A program made the translations under genes and the position numbers. The notes below the pieces were generated by a model. That model saw only the letters and a program-made list of their open reading frames with translations. It was not told the DNA's origin and made no database searches. Positions 9,545 to 18,926 of a stretch of DNA of 27,263 nucleotides are shown here, in pieces; position 1 is the first letter of the stretch; every line of letters begins with the position of its first letter. The DNA lies in assembly GCA_003427395.1 (NCBI GenBank), contig BFEA01000114.1:2197802-2225064 (forward strand), given 5' to 3'. The stretch comes from Chara braunii (lineage: Eukaryota; Streptophyta; Charophyceae; Charales; Characeae).

Positions 9545-10120
9545 TAATCGATCTCCCTTAAACTAAGAAAATTTCGGCAGCGCTTCCCGTAGGAAAAGTG
9601 CCTTTCCATAATTTATATAAGTCCAAATATGAAAGCAGAAATAATCTTTGACTCTGGAAAGTCAAATTTTGTCTAACTCCCTGAATTAGTAAAAATTTGG
9701 GCAACACTCCCTTGAGAAAGGGAGACTTCCCAGATTTACACTGAGTTAGATATGAACTAAAAAAAAAACTTGAGTCCAACTTAGACAAGATTTAACAAAC
9801 TCCTTAGTTTTGCAGAAATTTCGACAGCACTCCCTTTAGAAAAGTGTTATTCCAAAATTTATACAAAGCTAAGTTCAGAACTTGAGAATAACTTTGACTT
9901 CTCAAAATTCAATTTTGTCTAACTCCCTGAATTAGAAAAAATTTGGGCAGCACTCCCTTTAGAAAAAGAGGCTTTCCAGATTTTTACTAGGTCAGATATA
10001 AAGAAAAAACAAGTTGAACTTTAACAAATCAAAAATTGACTAACTCCTTGGAGTTGTAGAAATTTCGGAAGCGCTTCCCGTAGAGAAAGTACCTTGTCAA
10101 AATTTATACAAAGCCAAGTA
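9545..10120. repeat. Hairpin array A: five units of about 122 bp
   Basis: Five units each contain AAATTT(C/G)GG(C/A)AGC(G/A)CT, then an inner hairpin, then AA(A/G)TTTA. The inner stems sit near 9580, 9707, 9829, 9951 and 10071. The clearest unit is nested: CTAACTC (9673) with GAGTTAG (9743), AAATTTGGG (9693) with CCCAGATTT (9729), and CTCCCTT (9707) with AAGGGAG (9718). Other units use different but still complementary outer stems: CTTAGTTTTG (9803) with CAAAGCTAAG (9864), and CTTGGAGTTGT (10047) with ACAAAGCCAAG (10108). Confidence 0.75.
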
Positions 10121-10379
10121 CAAAAATTGATCCCAGAAAATGCGAGAATTGATCTAAGTAAAAAAACTTAGCTCAGAAAATGCAGGAATTGAAACTCCTA
10201 TAGCTCTAGCACGTGGCGAGCGACTAAAGCAACTACCTATCAAACTGAAACTCAGACCAAGTAGTAACCTCACTCAACCACATGCAGGTCAAACCACAAA
10301 GGTAAGTACTCTCACCATCCCAAGTTTATCTAGACAATAATAATTCATGATCTTAGGATTTAACCCTTTATACCCTGCT

Positions 10380-11280
10380 TACATAAGGCATAAGGTCAGG
10401 TCACCCAAACTTATGGAATGTGCCTAACTTAGCCGATAAGTATACACAAAACAGAGGGCACAACTACTTCTCTCTTCTTTGGGCATATGACTAGGCCATT
10501 CTAGTCGCCCTGAACTGTTTAAAATATCCAAGTTATATATAATTGTCTGCACTTAGTCTTCTAAGGCTGCATTTGACTGAACTAACTCAAGTTCAGTCTG
10601 CCCCTGCTTACCATCAATTTTATTCTTAATTATACTCTCTTCAAGTTGTGATAGGCTATAGTCAGACCACCTAAACTTATAGAACAGTCTGATTAGCTCG
10701 TTTTTAAATAGAATAATAGTGAAGTATAGCCAAGTTGTAACCATTGGGTTCCAGCATGTGCGAGACTTTGAGTCAGACTACCTGAACTTATAGAACAGTC
10801 TGACTCTCTGCCTGATTTGTTTCTCTTTGATCCATTCTGTGCGTGGCATTGGGCTAGATCACCTGAACTTACAGAACGATCTGCCCTCTGTCAGGTTCAT
10901 TCTCTCAGAATGAAAGCAGGAAGAGGCTAAGCCACCTAAACTTATAAAACGACTTAGATCTCCTCGTTCAGAACCAAATAAACATGGGAAAACCCAAAAT
11001 AAGCAGGGCGACCAAGACACCTGAACTTACAAAACGCATTTGGTCCCTGAAAAGTCAACCACAGTCAGCCCTCACAAGTCAGAGCAGTCAAACCACCTAA
11101 ACTTATAGAACAACCTGACCCTCCATGCAAAACCACAACACTTGGTCTCCCCAAACTTATGGGGACTTCCCAGCCTCGAGAGCAATCAGACCCCCTAAAC
11201 TTCTAGAAGGGTCTGACGCTTCATGCAAACCAAAATAAACAGAGCACTGGGTCTCCTCAACCTTATGGGGACCTCCCAGC
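10380..11280. repeat. Hairpin array B: about ten hairpins sharing the loop CCTAAACTTATAGAAC
   Basis: The core CACCT(A/G)AACTTA(T/C)A(A/G)AAC recurs at 40-110 bp spacing. It is flanked by complementary arms that differ from copy to copy: AGTCAGAC/GTCTGATT (10660, 10687), GAGTCAGAC/GTCTGACTC (10770, 10798), GGGCTAGATC/GATCTGCCC (10851, 10878), CTAAG/CTTAG (10927, 10953), GACCAA/TTGGTC (11010, 11040), GTCA/TGAC (11087, 11116), TCCCC/GGGGA (11148, 11161), TCAGACCC/GGGTCTGA (11186, 11209), CTGGG/CCCAG (11247, 11275). A less regular member is near 10390-10430. Confidence 0.8.
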
Positions 11281-12866
11281 CTCAATGACCCAGTCAACCA
11301 TCATGCAAATCAGTCCTCCATCCTGCCTTTCCCAGATGCAGTTTCTTTTAACAGTCTGATTTCATACAATCAACAAAGTTGAAACTGAAATTGAGCCGAC
11401 ATTCTTTTACTTAATATGATTCAGTGTCCTGAAAGTCAAACCAAAACTAGAGTAGGATTGCACATTATATATTCAGTCAAAAATGCAATGGATGATACAG
11501 ATAGGGGTTATAGCAGAGTTTATAGAGGGGAAAGCAATGATTACCTGTCAGTTCCCTGCCTCCATAACTCCTCCTGAGTTCCGGCAGAGCTCCCGCAATC
11601 GGTGGGGCGAACCTCCCACAGAGGCCTTGGCGCGGATTACGGGTTGCAATCCCGCCTGCCGCCTTCCCCTCAGAACCAACAGACTAGACTTAGAGTAAGA
11701 AGAGCAGAAAGAGAAGGCTTTTAGTTTCTCTGATCCAAGAGAGGTGCACTCAAACTCGCGTGAGAGGGCCTTGATGTCTTATTACGTCTGAGGGACCCGC
11801 AATGGCGGCCAAATACAGCAGCAACTTGGCCAAGATTGAAGTCAAATTGCTGAAGCAATCCCCCTGATGACTCTCCAGTTCGCAGCACTAACTCCTTGAT
11901 ACCTTCCCCAGACTAATCGATCACTACATTGCAGCCCAACTCACAGACAACTCCGCGGAACCTCAATAGACCGTCATACGCACATCACTTGTGTGCGACT
12001 GCAGGGCACTGCAGCAGCGTACAACGCCCCCTTCAACACACTGCCTTCCTTTCCTTTTGATTAACATGCAGTCCCATCGTCTTTGAGCACTAAGGTTACT
12101 TACAGCATACGCCACAGGTTAACGTGAATATAGCCAAAAGTGAGCCACTCGGCTGAAAGCCGTATTCACAGCGAAGGCTGGGTCACTACTGCTGCACAGT
12201 GAATACCCAACGTCTAATGTGAAATGCACTGTATGTACCACTTCTTTATGAGACATGCAGAACGCAGAGCTTGGCAAGCAGAATGTTGTATGTGGGTGGG
12301 AACACAGCGAGGCAAAGTTCCTAGCAAGCACCACTCATCCTTAGTGCAGCGCCGTCTGTCGAATGCGGTGGCATAGTCAATAATTTGTAGCCACCCGAAC
12401 CTCGAGCCCCGCAACAATAGCAACTCATGGTCGCATATTCTTCCACTAGCATCAGTTGGCCCCGTAACCAACAGTGCGACCAACACCCTTCTTCGACAGA
12501 CAGTATCACTGGTCACGCTATCATCCGTTGGCAGGATGGACTATGCATCAGGTAAGTCTTCAAGCTCTACAGTTGGCTCTCCTTCTTACTGTCAGTTTAA
12601 CCTCTAGTACCACTGACCTCCCTCTTGTTTCGCCCTTAACTCGAAGGTCATCGTAAAAGCACACCTCAACCGATCAATGTACGGGCATGCAGCTTGCAGA
12701 CGAACCTTCCGTTATAACACGGAAAGGCGCATTGTCCTTCACTTGGTAATTACGCTTATTGCCCGCTCCTACTTTTGCATATTGCCCGACCTTACATCCG
12801 CATTCGTCTGATTAGCTCCAGCGACCGCGGCTGACATTCGACATAACAGGTAGGCACCTTCCTGTC

Positions 12867-12888
12867 TCCCTCTCTCTCTCTCTCTCTT
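12867..12888. repeat. (CT)n microsatellite
   Basis: A short CCCTCTCTCTCTCTCTCTCT run lies inside the insert. Confidence 0.9.
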
Positions 12889-13802
12889 CCTACTTCCGTC
12901 GGCCCTCCATTCCCTCATTCATGCTCGCGCTCCCCTTATAATGAGCCTGGCCGGTCCGCTGGCCAGGTAGGCGTACTCGCCCAGACAGGTATACGAAGTA
13001 GACCTCGATGCAGTGAGCATGAACCACAGACTACCCGACTGGCTTCATGCTACTTCCACTGGTAGCACATATAGAATCAAATGAATCTGTCCCCAAAGCA
13101 CGGGCAGGTTCACTCCATATTTTATGTAGCAGCAAACTACCCCCCCCCCCTTTGGCGCAACTCTCCTTCTCACTAACTTATAATCCACTAAGCTTCTGCC
13201 AAAACTAACCTCGAATCTATATTCGCCCGACATAAGAACTCGGACGTAGGCTTTTCCCTCCTTCAGATCCGCTCAGGATCGAGCGGATTATGCCCATTTC
13301 TTCCTCTCCTCCGCCATAGCCTGTCGCACACGTTTCTCTTCTGTCTCCCACCCTACTAATTATCTTCCTAATCTGACTTTACCATCGGACTCGCAGCCAT
13401 AGAAAACCTCCACTTACTCTCTTCTCTCCCCCGATTCCACCCACAAACGAGCGGGATACCCCTTCTCTTGCTTTACCTCCTCTTCACTCCCGCCAGCTCG
13501 CATGCAGTCCTTTCTCTTTCTAACATTAATCCTACTCAACTAACACTAAAACTAACACTACCACGTGATTCGCCCGGGGTAAAAACCCCAAGATCGCCTC
13601 CTCCCTTGCGCAAAACCGTCGAGGAACGAGGGAGGCAAACGTTTTTCCCTCCTCGCTATAGCCATTCTCCCATACCCGCATGCACCCGGCTCGACTTTGC
13701 GTGGGACTTTTTTCCTTCACTCACCACTTTCGATCCTGGCTGCTCCGTGTTCCTCCCCGTCGTAGCGCTTGGCCCCACACAGCGCACTCAGTGAGATTCT
13801 GA

Positions 13803-14914
13803 GGGGAACCAGCTACTAGTCGGCTCGATTAGTCTGTCGCTCCTATACCCAAGTCCGACGGCCGGTCCACACACAGCAGCGGCACATCGGCCCTCACAGC
13901 ATTTCCAGGCGCCCTGCCTAAGCAGAGTCGCCTCCCCCTTTTGGGTTCCCAATAGGCGGCTCACACAGACTCCGGCCATAGTTCCAGGGCGCGGGCTGCA
14001 AGCCCGTAGCACGGTCTCAGGTGCCCGTAGCACGGTCTCAGGTGCCGCAGGCCCTGGCGCCGACCTTAGGGGTAGTAGCAATTATTCAGATGCGGACTTT
14101 AGAGGACCAAGGTGGGGGAAGGGCTTCACACGGCAAATTTTCTGCAGCCCGCAGCACACCCTGATGCATGACCCATCCCCTTTCTGCGTCTCACGGGCCC
14201 GCACACCCTCAAGCCCCTCACGACAGATCACAGCGGGTGGTCGACACACCTACAAAAGGTCCGTGCCACCCAGATTTTCTCCTTTGCGTGGGCTAACCAC
14301 CCCTTCGGCTCCTATGCACGTCGAACCCCTCGGTTCGTGTTTCAAGACGTACAAGGCCGAGGGAACTTTGCCGGCATTTCAAGTCCGCAAGTCAACCAAA
14401 AGAGGTGTGCGCTCAAGGTCCTCAACTACCGCGGCGGCCATCCGTGGGCGGTGTCAGGCCCTGCTTACGAAAAGCCAAAACATAAAGTTAAATAAATCGG
14501 CAGCAGATAATAATTAGTAAAAAAAACTCAGAAAAAAATAACCGTTGGCTCCGTTCCGACTCCGCCGATGGCAAAACCAAAGGGGACGGCCCTGCCGAAC
14601 CTTCCATGTCGCGCACCTTATTCATTATGCAGGGTTCTCACCGTTGTCGAGACCGTCCTCCGCACGAGCGTGCGCGCATCCCGATCAAACATACCAATCT
14701 TACGGAAAACACCCTGTTAATCCTGGTTTAACCAAATATTAACAAACAAATAATTAAAAATCTAACCGGCGGTCACGCCGGCTTTTCAGCCATCAATAAA
14801 TAAAAATCACGCGCGCCTCAAAGATCCACGCGCCCAAACACTCTTTATTTTAGTCAAACATCCGGCCGTATGAACGACGGACATCGCCACAACTCACTCG
14901 ATATATTCAAACTG
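13803..14914 (-). pseudogene. Degenerate LSU (28S-type) rRNA segment
   Basis: On the - strand, 13858-13803 reads GACTTGGGTATAGG, GACTAATCGAGCCG, then CTAGTAGCTGGTTCCC. From memory this matches the conserved eukaryotic 28S stretch ending in CTAGTAGCTGGTTCCC with about five differences in 54. In the correct order upstream, 14348-14308 reads GTCTTGAAACACGAACC followed by GAGGGGTTCGACGTG, matching the 28S 'GTCTTGAAACACGGACC' region. GTCGGAACGGAGCC near 14555 and AGTTTGAATATATCGAG at 14914-14898 resemble still earlier 28S motifs (GCGGAACGGAGC, GAGTTTAAGCATATCAA). The sequence between these is much less similar and has AT-rich additions, so it cannot be a normal rRNA gene. The eukaryotic rather than organellar type is clear in the best block. 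No 18S or 5.8S is seen. Confidence 0.62.
14002..14043. repeat. 21-bp tandem duplication
   Basis: GCCCGTAGCACGGTCTCAGG plus one T occurs twice in direct succession (14002-14022, 14023-14043) within the rRNA-like segment, with no differences, so it is a recent slip. Confidence 0.9.
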
Positions 14915-14987
14915 TTAATCTAAACTTAATTCCTGTCACTTGCAAAAACGAGGGCGGATACCCTTGTAAGGGTATTCGCGCCGACAT

Positions 14988-16744
14988 CGAGGCGCCCGTT
15001 TTTTTCGCGGCTGCCCCATAGACTGTCTGCAGATGTCGTGCAGTATAAGGCAGATGACATGCGCAGTGCTTTCAGAACGACAGATCTAAACACTCTTGCA
15101 TTCTCAAACAAAATCTCGTCGAGTTCTGGGTTTAATCAACGCGAAAGTACCAACATCTCTATACATGCATCCACTGTGGAAGGTGCGAAAATGACAAAGG
15201 GGCACATGTCATAAATCAATCGGGGGATTGTACACACGCATCCACCGTTCACAAGACAAGATGATTGGGTTTGCATCCGGGGATTACCCAGGAAACTAAT
15301 GGAAGAGTTCCGGAAGAAGTTCTTCTTCGCAGGAAATCACAAGAGTTCACTTCGGTTCACCGGAGAGACAGACTCATTACACATCGTCATTCAGACCAAA
15401 GAGAGAGATGGGAGAGATAAACGAGAAATGTCGAGACAGAAGACACCGGAATCCGACAAGGGAACATTCGGCTTCACAACCATGAACTCACACAACAAAA
15501 ATGATCCGCAATCATGAAGGCGCATTCGCCGTGAAATTCTAGTATGGCCCCAGGCCAATCATCCACTCAACTCCAATCACTGATACTCATACCCGTACCG
15601 ACGATCCCGACCGTCGCGTGCTAACTTCCACCTCTGCGATCGTCACCCCGCTGACGCAAACTCGACCCGGCTCGCCCGGATCCCACAGTCCGTCGTGGCG
15701 ATCAAGCGCGCAACCGACCAGCGTACAGTCAGCCCGACAGGACTTTTTGATGCGCACCAAACGCATCACCTAGCCACTGCTTCCCGGAAGCTGGCTTGTG
15801 AGTGGAAAACATAAGAGAGTTTTGCAGGCGCGCTTGCGAAATTTATAGTTGCGAAAAAGAAGACAGACGGGGGAGAAGACAAAGGGGAAGTCGAGGTGTA
15901 AGAGGGGAAGATTCAGCGAGGGTGCTCAAGGGAAGCCATGCTGATCCTTCGGAACTCAATGTTCAGCCAATCAGAGTCGTCACACAATAGGATGATCCTT
16001 TTGCTCAACACGTTTGATTGGTGATCGAGGGTAATCGGAGGATCAACCGGGCTTCGTGAGCCAAAGTTGAAGAGCGAGAAGGAAAGAGGCGTGAAAAGCA
16101 GCGCGAGACGGGTCCAAGATTTAGATGATCAAGAAGGGAAAACATGCCCGCAAAAAGCAGAGAGAGAGGGAAAAACAGTTGCGATAGGAGAAAAAGCGGA
16201 GGGAGAAGGGAGAGAGAGAAGAGAGCGCGGGGGAAAAGTGACGCGGGAAATAAGGAGGAGGAAACTCGTATGCGCGGTGCCGACAACAAGAGAAAAAGGC
16301 ACCAAAACAGTTACAACTTACCTACGTCCTAAACCAATTAAAAAATTGAAATCGCCATATCCACATGTGGAAGTCGATGCGGGAAAAGAAAGTCCTATGC
16401 CTATCCGTAATGTCACAAAATTCCTAGAGTTTTCTTCGACGTGACCGAGAACATTCATGCAAAGAAAAATACACGTCGGGCTCCGCTTATTCCGTAATTC
16501 CTAACTGTCGAGCCTGATTCCTGGTGCGCTCATTAAGGCGCGCGTAATTTCCCGTGCATTTCTCGAATTACAAAAACCAGAATTCCAAAAATCAATAGAA
16601 CCTCCGAAAAATGGGGGCCTAAACAAGGCACCTGAAATCAAGAAAAACGACGGGGGGCCTTGTTGGGCTAGTATGATTAAAAAAAAAAAGAATTGAGTTC
16701 AGGGGTACGAAAGATAGCGCGGGGTCAGGAAGTGGTTCGTCACA
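14988..16744 (-). mobile_element. Second LTR copy, 5' two thirds, inverted
   Basis: Read on the - strand from 16744 it begins TGTGACGAACCACTTCC and follows the 5' LTR (4550-6154) to GGCGCCTCG at 14988. Overall similarity looks to be above 90%, with small indels. It includes the TATA region, here TATAAATTTCGC near 15838-15850. It lies downstream of pol in pol's own direction, which is the place of a 3' LTR. No polypurine tract precedes it. Instead CGTCACATATGTGACG, a perfect 16-bp palindrome, spans its start (16738-16753). The missing 3' third is at 23747-24506 in the other orientation. Confidence 0.85.
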
Positions 16745-17293
16745 TATGTGACGCGCAGGGGGTTCCAAAACTATGCGATCTCCTGATTGCATGAAAAAAA
16801 CCTTGAACAGGGGAAGCGGGAGGAGACGAAGAAGTAGGAAGAAGTAGGAGGAGACGAAGAAGCAGGAAGAAGTAGGAGGAGACGAAGAAGCAGGAAGAAG
16901 TAGGAGGAGACGAAGAAGCAGGAAGAAGTAAGAGGCTTAGATCGACACAATGTCAGCAAAGAAAATTGATCGGGGGCATGAGCTGACGACAACATCCGTG
17001 GCAAGATCTACATGCCGGCCATGCTGTCTCCGATCCCCGTCCTCTGTAGTTCTGTCATATGCAACCCCCTGCCCTTCGGAGATCGTCCAGGTGGCACCAT
17101 CGTGGTCCATCAGGTCTCCGTGTGCTTTGCACGCCCGGTCCAGCGCAACCCGTCGAATCAGAGCATAAGTTGACGTCATCGTCTATGGCGTGATCTTAGC
17201 GAAACTGCTGATTCGTGTTGCTCGGGGGACACGTGGCGATTTCTCCAACAAGAAGAGGGTGGGATGGGCCGCCGTCGTGACACGTGGCGGGTA
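16745..17293. other. Non-coding spacer between LTR and pol 3' region
   Basis: Apart from the 28-bp tandem repeat listed next, no gene or RNA feature is visible. CACGTGGC(G) occurs near 17229-17236 and 17280-17288, a coincidence of two G-box-like sites 50 bp apart. Confidence 0.4.
16815..16930. repeat. 28-bp purine-rich tandem repeat, about four copies
   Basis: The GGAGGAGACGAAGAAG core recurs at 16820, 16848, 16876 and 16904, a fixed 28-bp period, with AGGAAGAAGTA between copies. The + strand is almost pure purine. For the element, which reads on the - strand here, this is a pyrimidine tract, so it cannot serve as its polypurine primer. Confidence 0.9.
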
Positions 17294-17771
17294 TCAGCGC
17301 CGCGTGGGAATGAGAAAGTAGACATTATACATGGAGGGGTGTCGACGGGGGGGGTTGGGGGGAAGTGGGGGTAAGTAGCGGTTCATCCCTTCTTCTGTGA
17401 TTGGAAGTTCCTCGTAGCGGATGATCCAGTGAAAGCGGGGAAATCGGTCGCCGCTGTGAGGGAGAGAGGCGAGGTAGTCAGGGTAGAGGGTGGAGAAAGT
17501 GCAGAAGAGTGCCGCGCGAAACAGCTCGTGATGGCGACATGCGGGGATGGTTCCTGTGATTATGTAGTAGACTTCTACTGCGTTGCTCTGCTCCCACGCG
17601 ACACTAAACAAAAAGACGTGCAAACAGAACGTGGGGTTTGCGCATTGAAGGGAAGGGTGGGGATGGACGGTGACGGCGAGGCGGGTGGAGAAAAAATGAT
17701 GGAAGATATTGGGAGGGAAGGGGTTGCGAGTGAAGGTGACGGGAGTAGAGATCTGACATAGGGTGAGATAA
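17294..17771 (-). pseudogene. Unidentified frame in the 3' region of the retrotransposon
   Basis: The frame is open on the - strand from beyond the previous tail down to 17294, in a different frame from it. The later part is plausible protein: 'FCLHVFLFSVAWEQSNAVEVYY', then 'HELFRAALFCTFSTLYPDYLASL' and 'RFPRFHWIIRYEELPI', ending in a Pro-rich tail. I do not recognise a domain. It lies between the pol acidic tail and the 3' LTR, where some plant gypsy elements carry extra genes. The first 300 bp of the frame overlap the pol tail and are likely a shadow. Confidence 0.35.
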
Positions 17772-18335
17772 TCAAGGGGACGGCGGGATAATGACCGGGG
17801 AAGAAGGCCGATCCCCCGCATCGGTACGTGGACGAACTGGGGGACGGGCTGAGGTGGACAGGGAGGGGGATCGGCTCCGTCTCCGTCGCGATGCGCTCGA
17901 AGCCGCGGCTGCTGGGACGCCATCTTCGGGCTTGGGGGGCTCTGGATCCCTGGTCGGGTCGTCGTTGATGCGCAAGTTCGCCTTGCTGGCGAACTCCAGC
18001 TGGCTTTTCCCGGCGGCGATCTCTTCCCTCTTACGTGCCACCTCGGGATCTTCCGCCTCTGTGCCTGTGCGTGTCGCTTCCTCCGACAAGGCCTCCCACT
18101 CCGATCCGGCTTCCTCCTCTTCCTCTTCTTCTTCTTCGTCTTCTTCGGACACCTACTGCCTGGGGAATTCCAGCGAATCGGAACGCAGTGGCGGCACACA
18201 CACCCTTGGTGCAGAAGAACTAAGCCAGTCGTCGAAGATTAGGACTGAGCTGTGGATGACGAACTTGCCGGATCTCCGAGATGTAGCCACGTGGCTGCAG
18301 CAGATGATTGCCAAGAGCTTGCTCCGTGATGAAAC
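17772..18335 (-). pseudogene. Acidic, then Ser/Arg-rich C-terminal tail of Pol
   Basis: It is in the same frame as the integrase C-terminus and follows a TGA at 18336 and a TAG near 18153-18157. It begins with a Ser/Glu run (SEEDEEEEEEEEE), then 'ARKREEIAAGKSQLEFASKANL' and 'NDDPTRDPEPPKPEDG'. It ends in a Ser/Arg/Pro-rich stretch closing at 17772. The composition is low-complexity and no fold is recognised. Its position suggests a long tail behind integrase where other gypsy elements have a chromodomain. No chromodomain motif is seen. Confidence 0.5.
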
Positions 18336-18926
18336 TCATGGCGATGACGGGGAAGAAGATGAGGGATGGGAACAAGAGGGGGAGAACGAGGCGAGAGCTA
18401 GATCGTCGTCGTCCTCGTCTTCAGCAGATGAGGGGGACAGAGGGAGATCAGAAGGAGGGAGGGGACGGATGTAAGAGGTATGGCGGACGATGGGGACAGA
18501 GCTATGGCTGGTGCTGGCCTCGGGCGCGATGCGCACCTTGTTGGCACCGTTGGGTCCGAGCTCGACAACGCGGAAACAGCCAGAGAATTTGGGAGCGAGT
18601 TTCCGGTCACGTGCACATTTACGTACATGTACCAGGTCCCCTAATTTATATTGATGTTGGGGACCGACGTTCCCATTTCGGGCCTCGTAGCTACGGACTT
18701 GCCTCCTGTGGGCTAGATCAGTCATTTTCTGCCTCTTTCGGGCTAGCTTCGAGACGACCCTTTCCATTAAATCGGTGTACCTCTTAGCCTTGGCTTTAAG
18801 GGCGGCACGCGTGTCTCTACCCCCTGCTTCGGCAATTTCCGAGTTGCCCCGGTAATCGACACATGGGAGGCTATTGGTGCGAAGCTGAGAGGGGGTGAAC
18901 CCCGTGGATTCGTGAGGGGTGGCCAT
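18336..18926 (-). pseudogene. Integrase C-terminal domain and tail (Ty3/gypsy pol)
   Basis: It opens with 'TPHESTGFTPSQL', the conserved segment at the end of gypsy integrase cores. After a charged helix (LKAKAKRYTDLMERVVSKLARKRQ) comes 'YKLGDLVHVRKCARDRKLAPKFSGCFRVVELGPNG', an SH3-like integrase C-terminal domain that binds DNA. An acidic Ser-rich tail then runs to a TGA at 18336. The frame differs from that of the catalytic core, and the junction is near 18930. It continues, after the stop, into the acidic tail at 17772-18335. Confidence 0.78.

Larger units (their letters stand above)
8335..14987 (-). other. 6.65-kb non-coding, hairpin-rich insert with LSU-rRNA-like patches
   Basis: No supported protein gene lies here. 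All open frames are short and lack recognisable domains. The insert starts at 14987, exactly where the second LTR copy breaks off (LTR ...GGCGCCTCG, then ATGTCGGCGCGAATACCC on the - strand). Its other edge meets gag near 8335. Composition is uneven: 8.8-11.5 kb is AT-rich, 11.5-14.9 kb is richer in G+C. It has several strong hairpins, for example CCGGCG/CGCCGG at 14766-14781 and GGATACCCTT/AAGGGTATTC at about 14955-14976. The rRNA-like patches and hairpin arrays are listed separately. The weaker rRNA resemblances elsewhere in it (13.26-13.44 and 8.78 kb) are only suggestive. Confidence 0.55.

Noticed and set aside
10660-11280. CRISPR array
   Set aside because: The spacing looked array-like, but the repeated part is a loop with changing, complementary arms and spacer lengths vary widely. 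There are no Cas genes and the context is eukaryotic.
11570-11665. tRNA or rRNA gene in the G+C-rich patch
   Set aside because: GGCGGGATTGCAACCCG on the - strand recalled a T-arm, but no other tRNA parts or box spacing fit.
17791-18474. 227-codon + strand frame
   Set aside because: Lies opposite the pol tail. Its Ser runs are the complement of the Glu/Asp-rich coding on the other strand.
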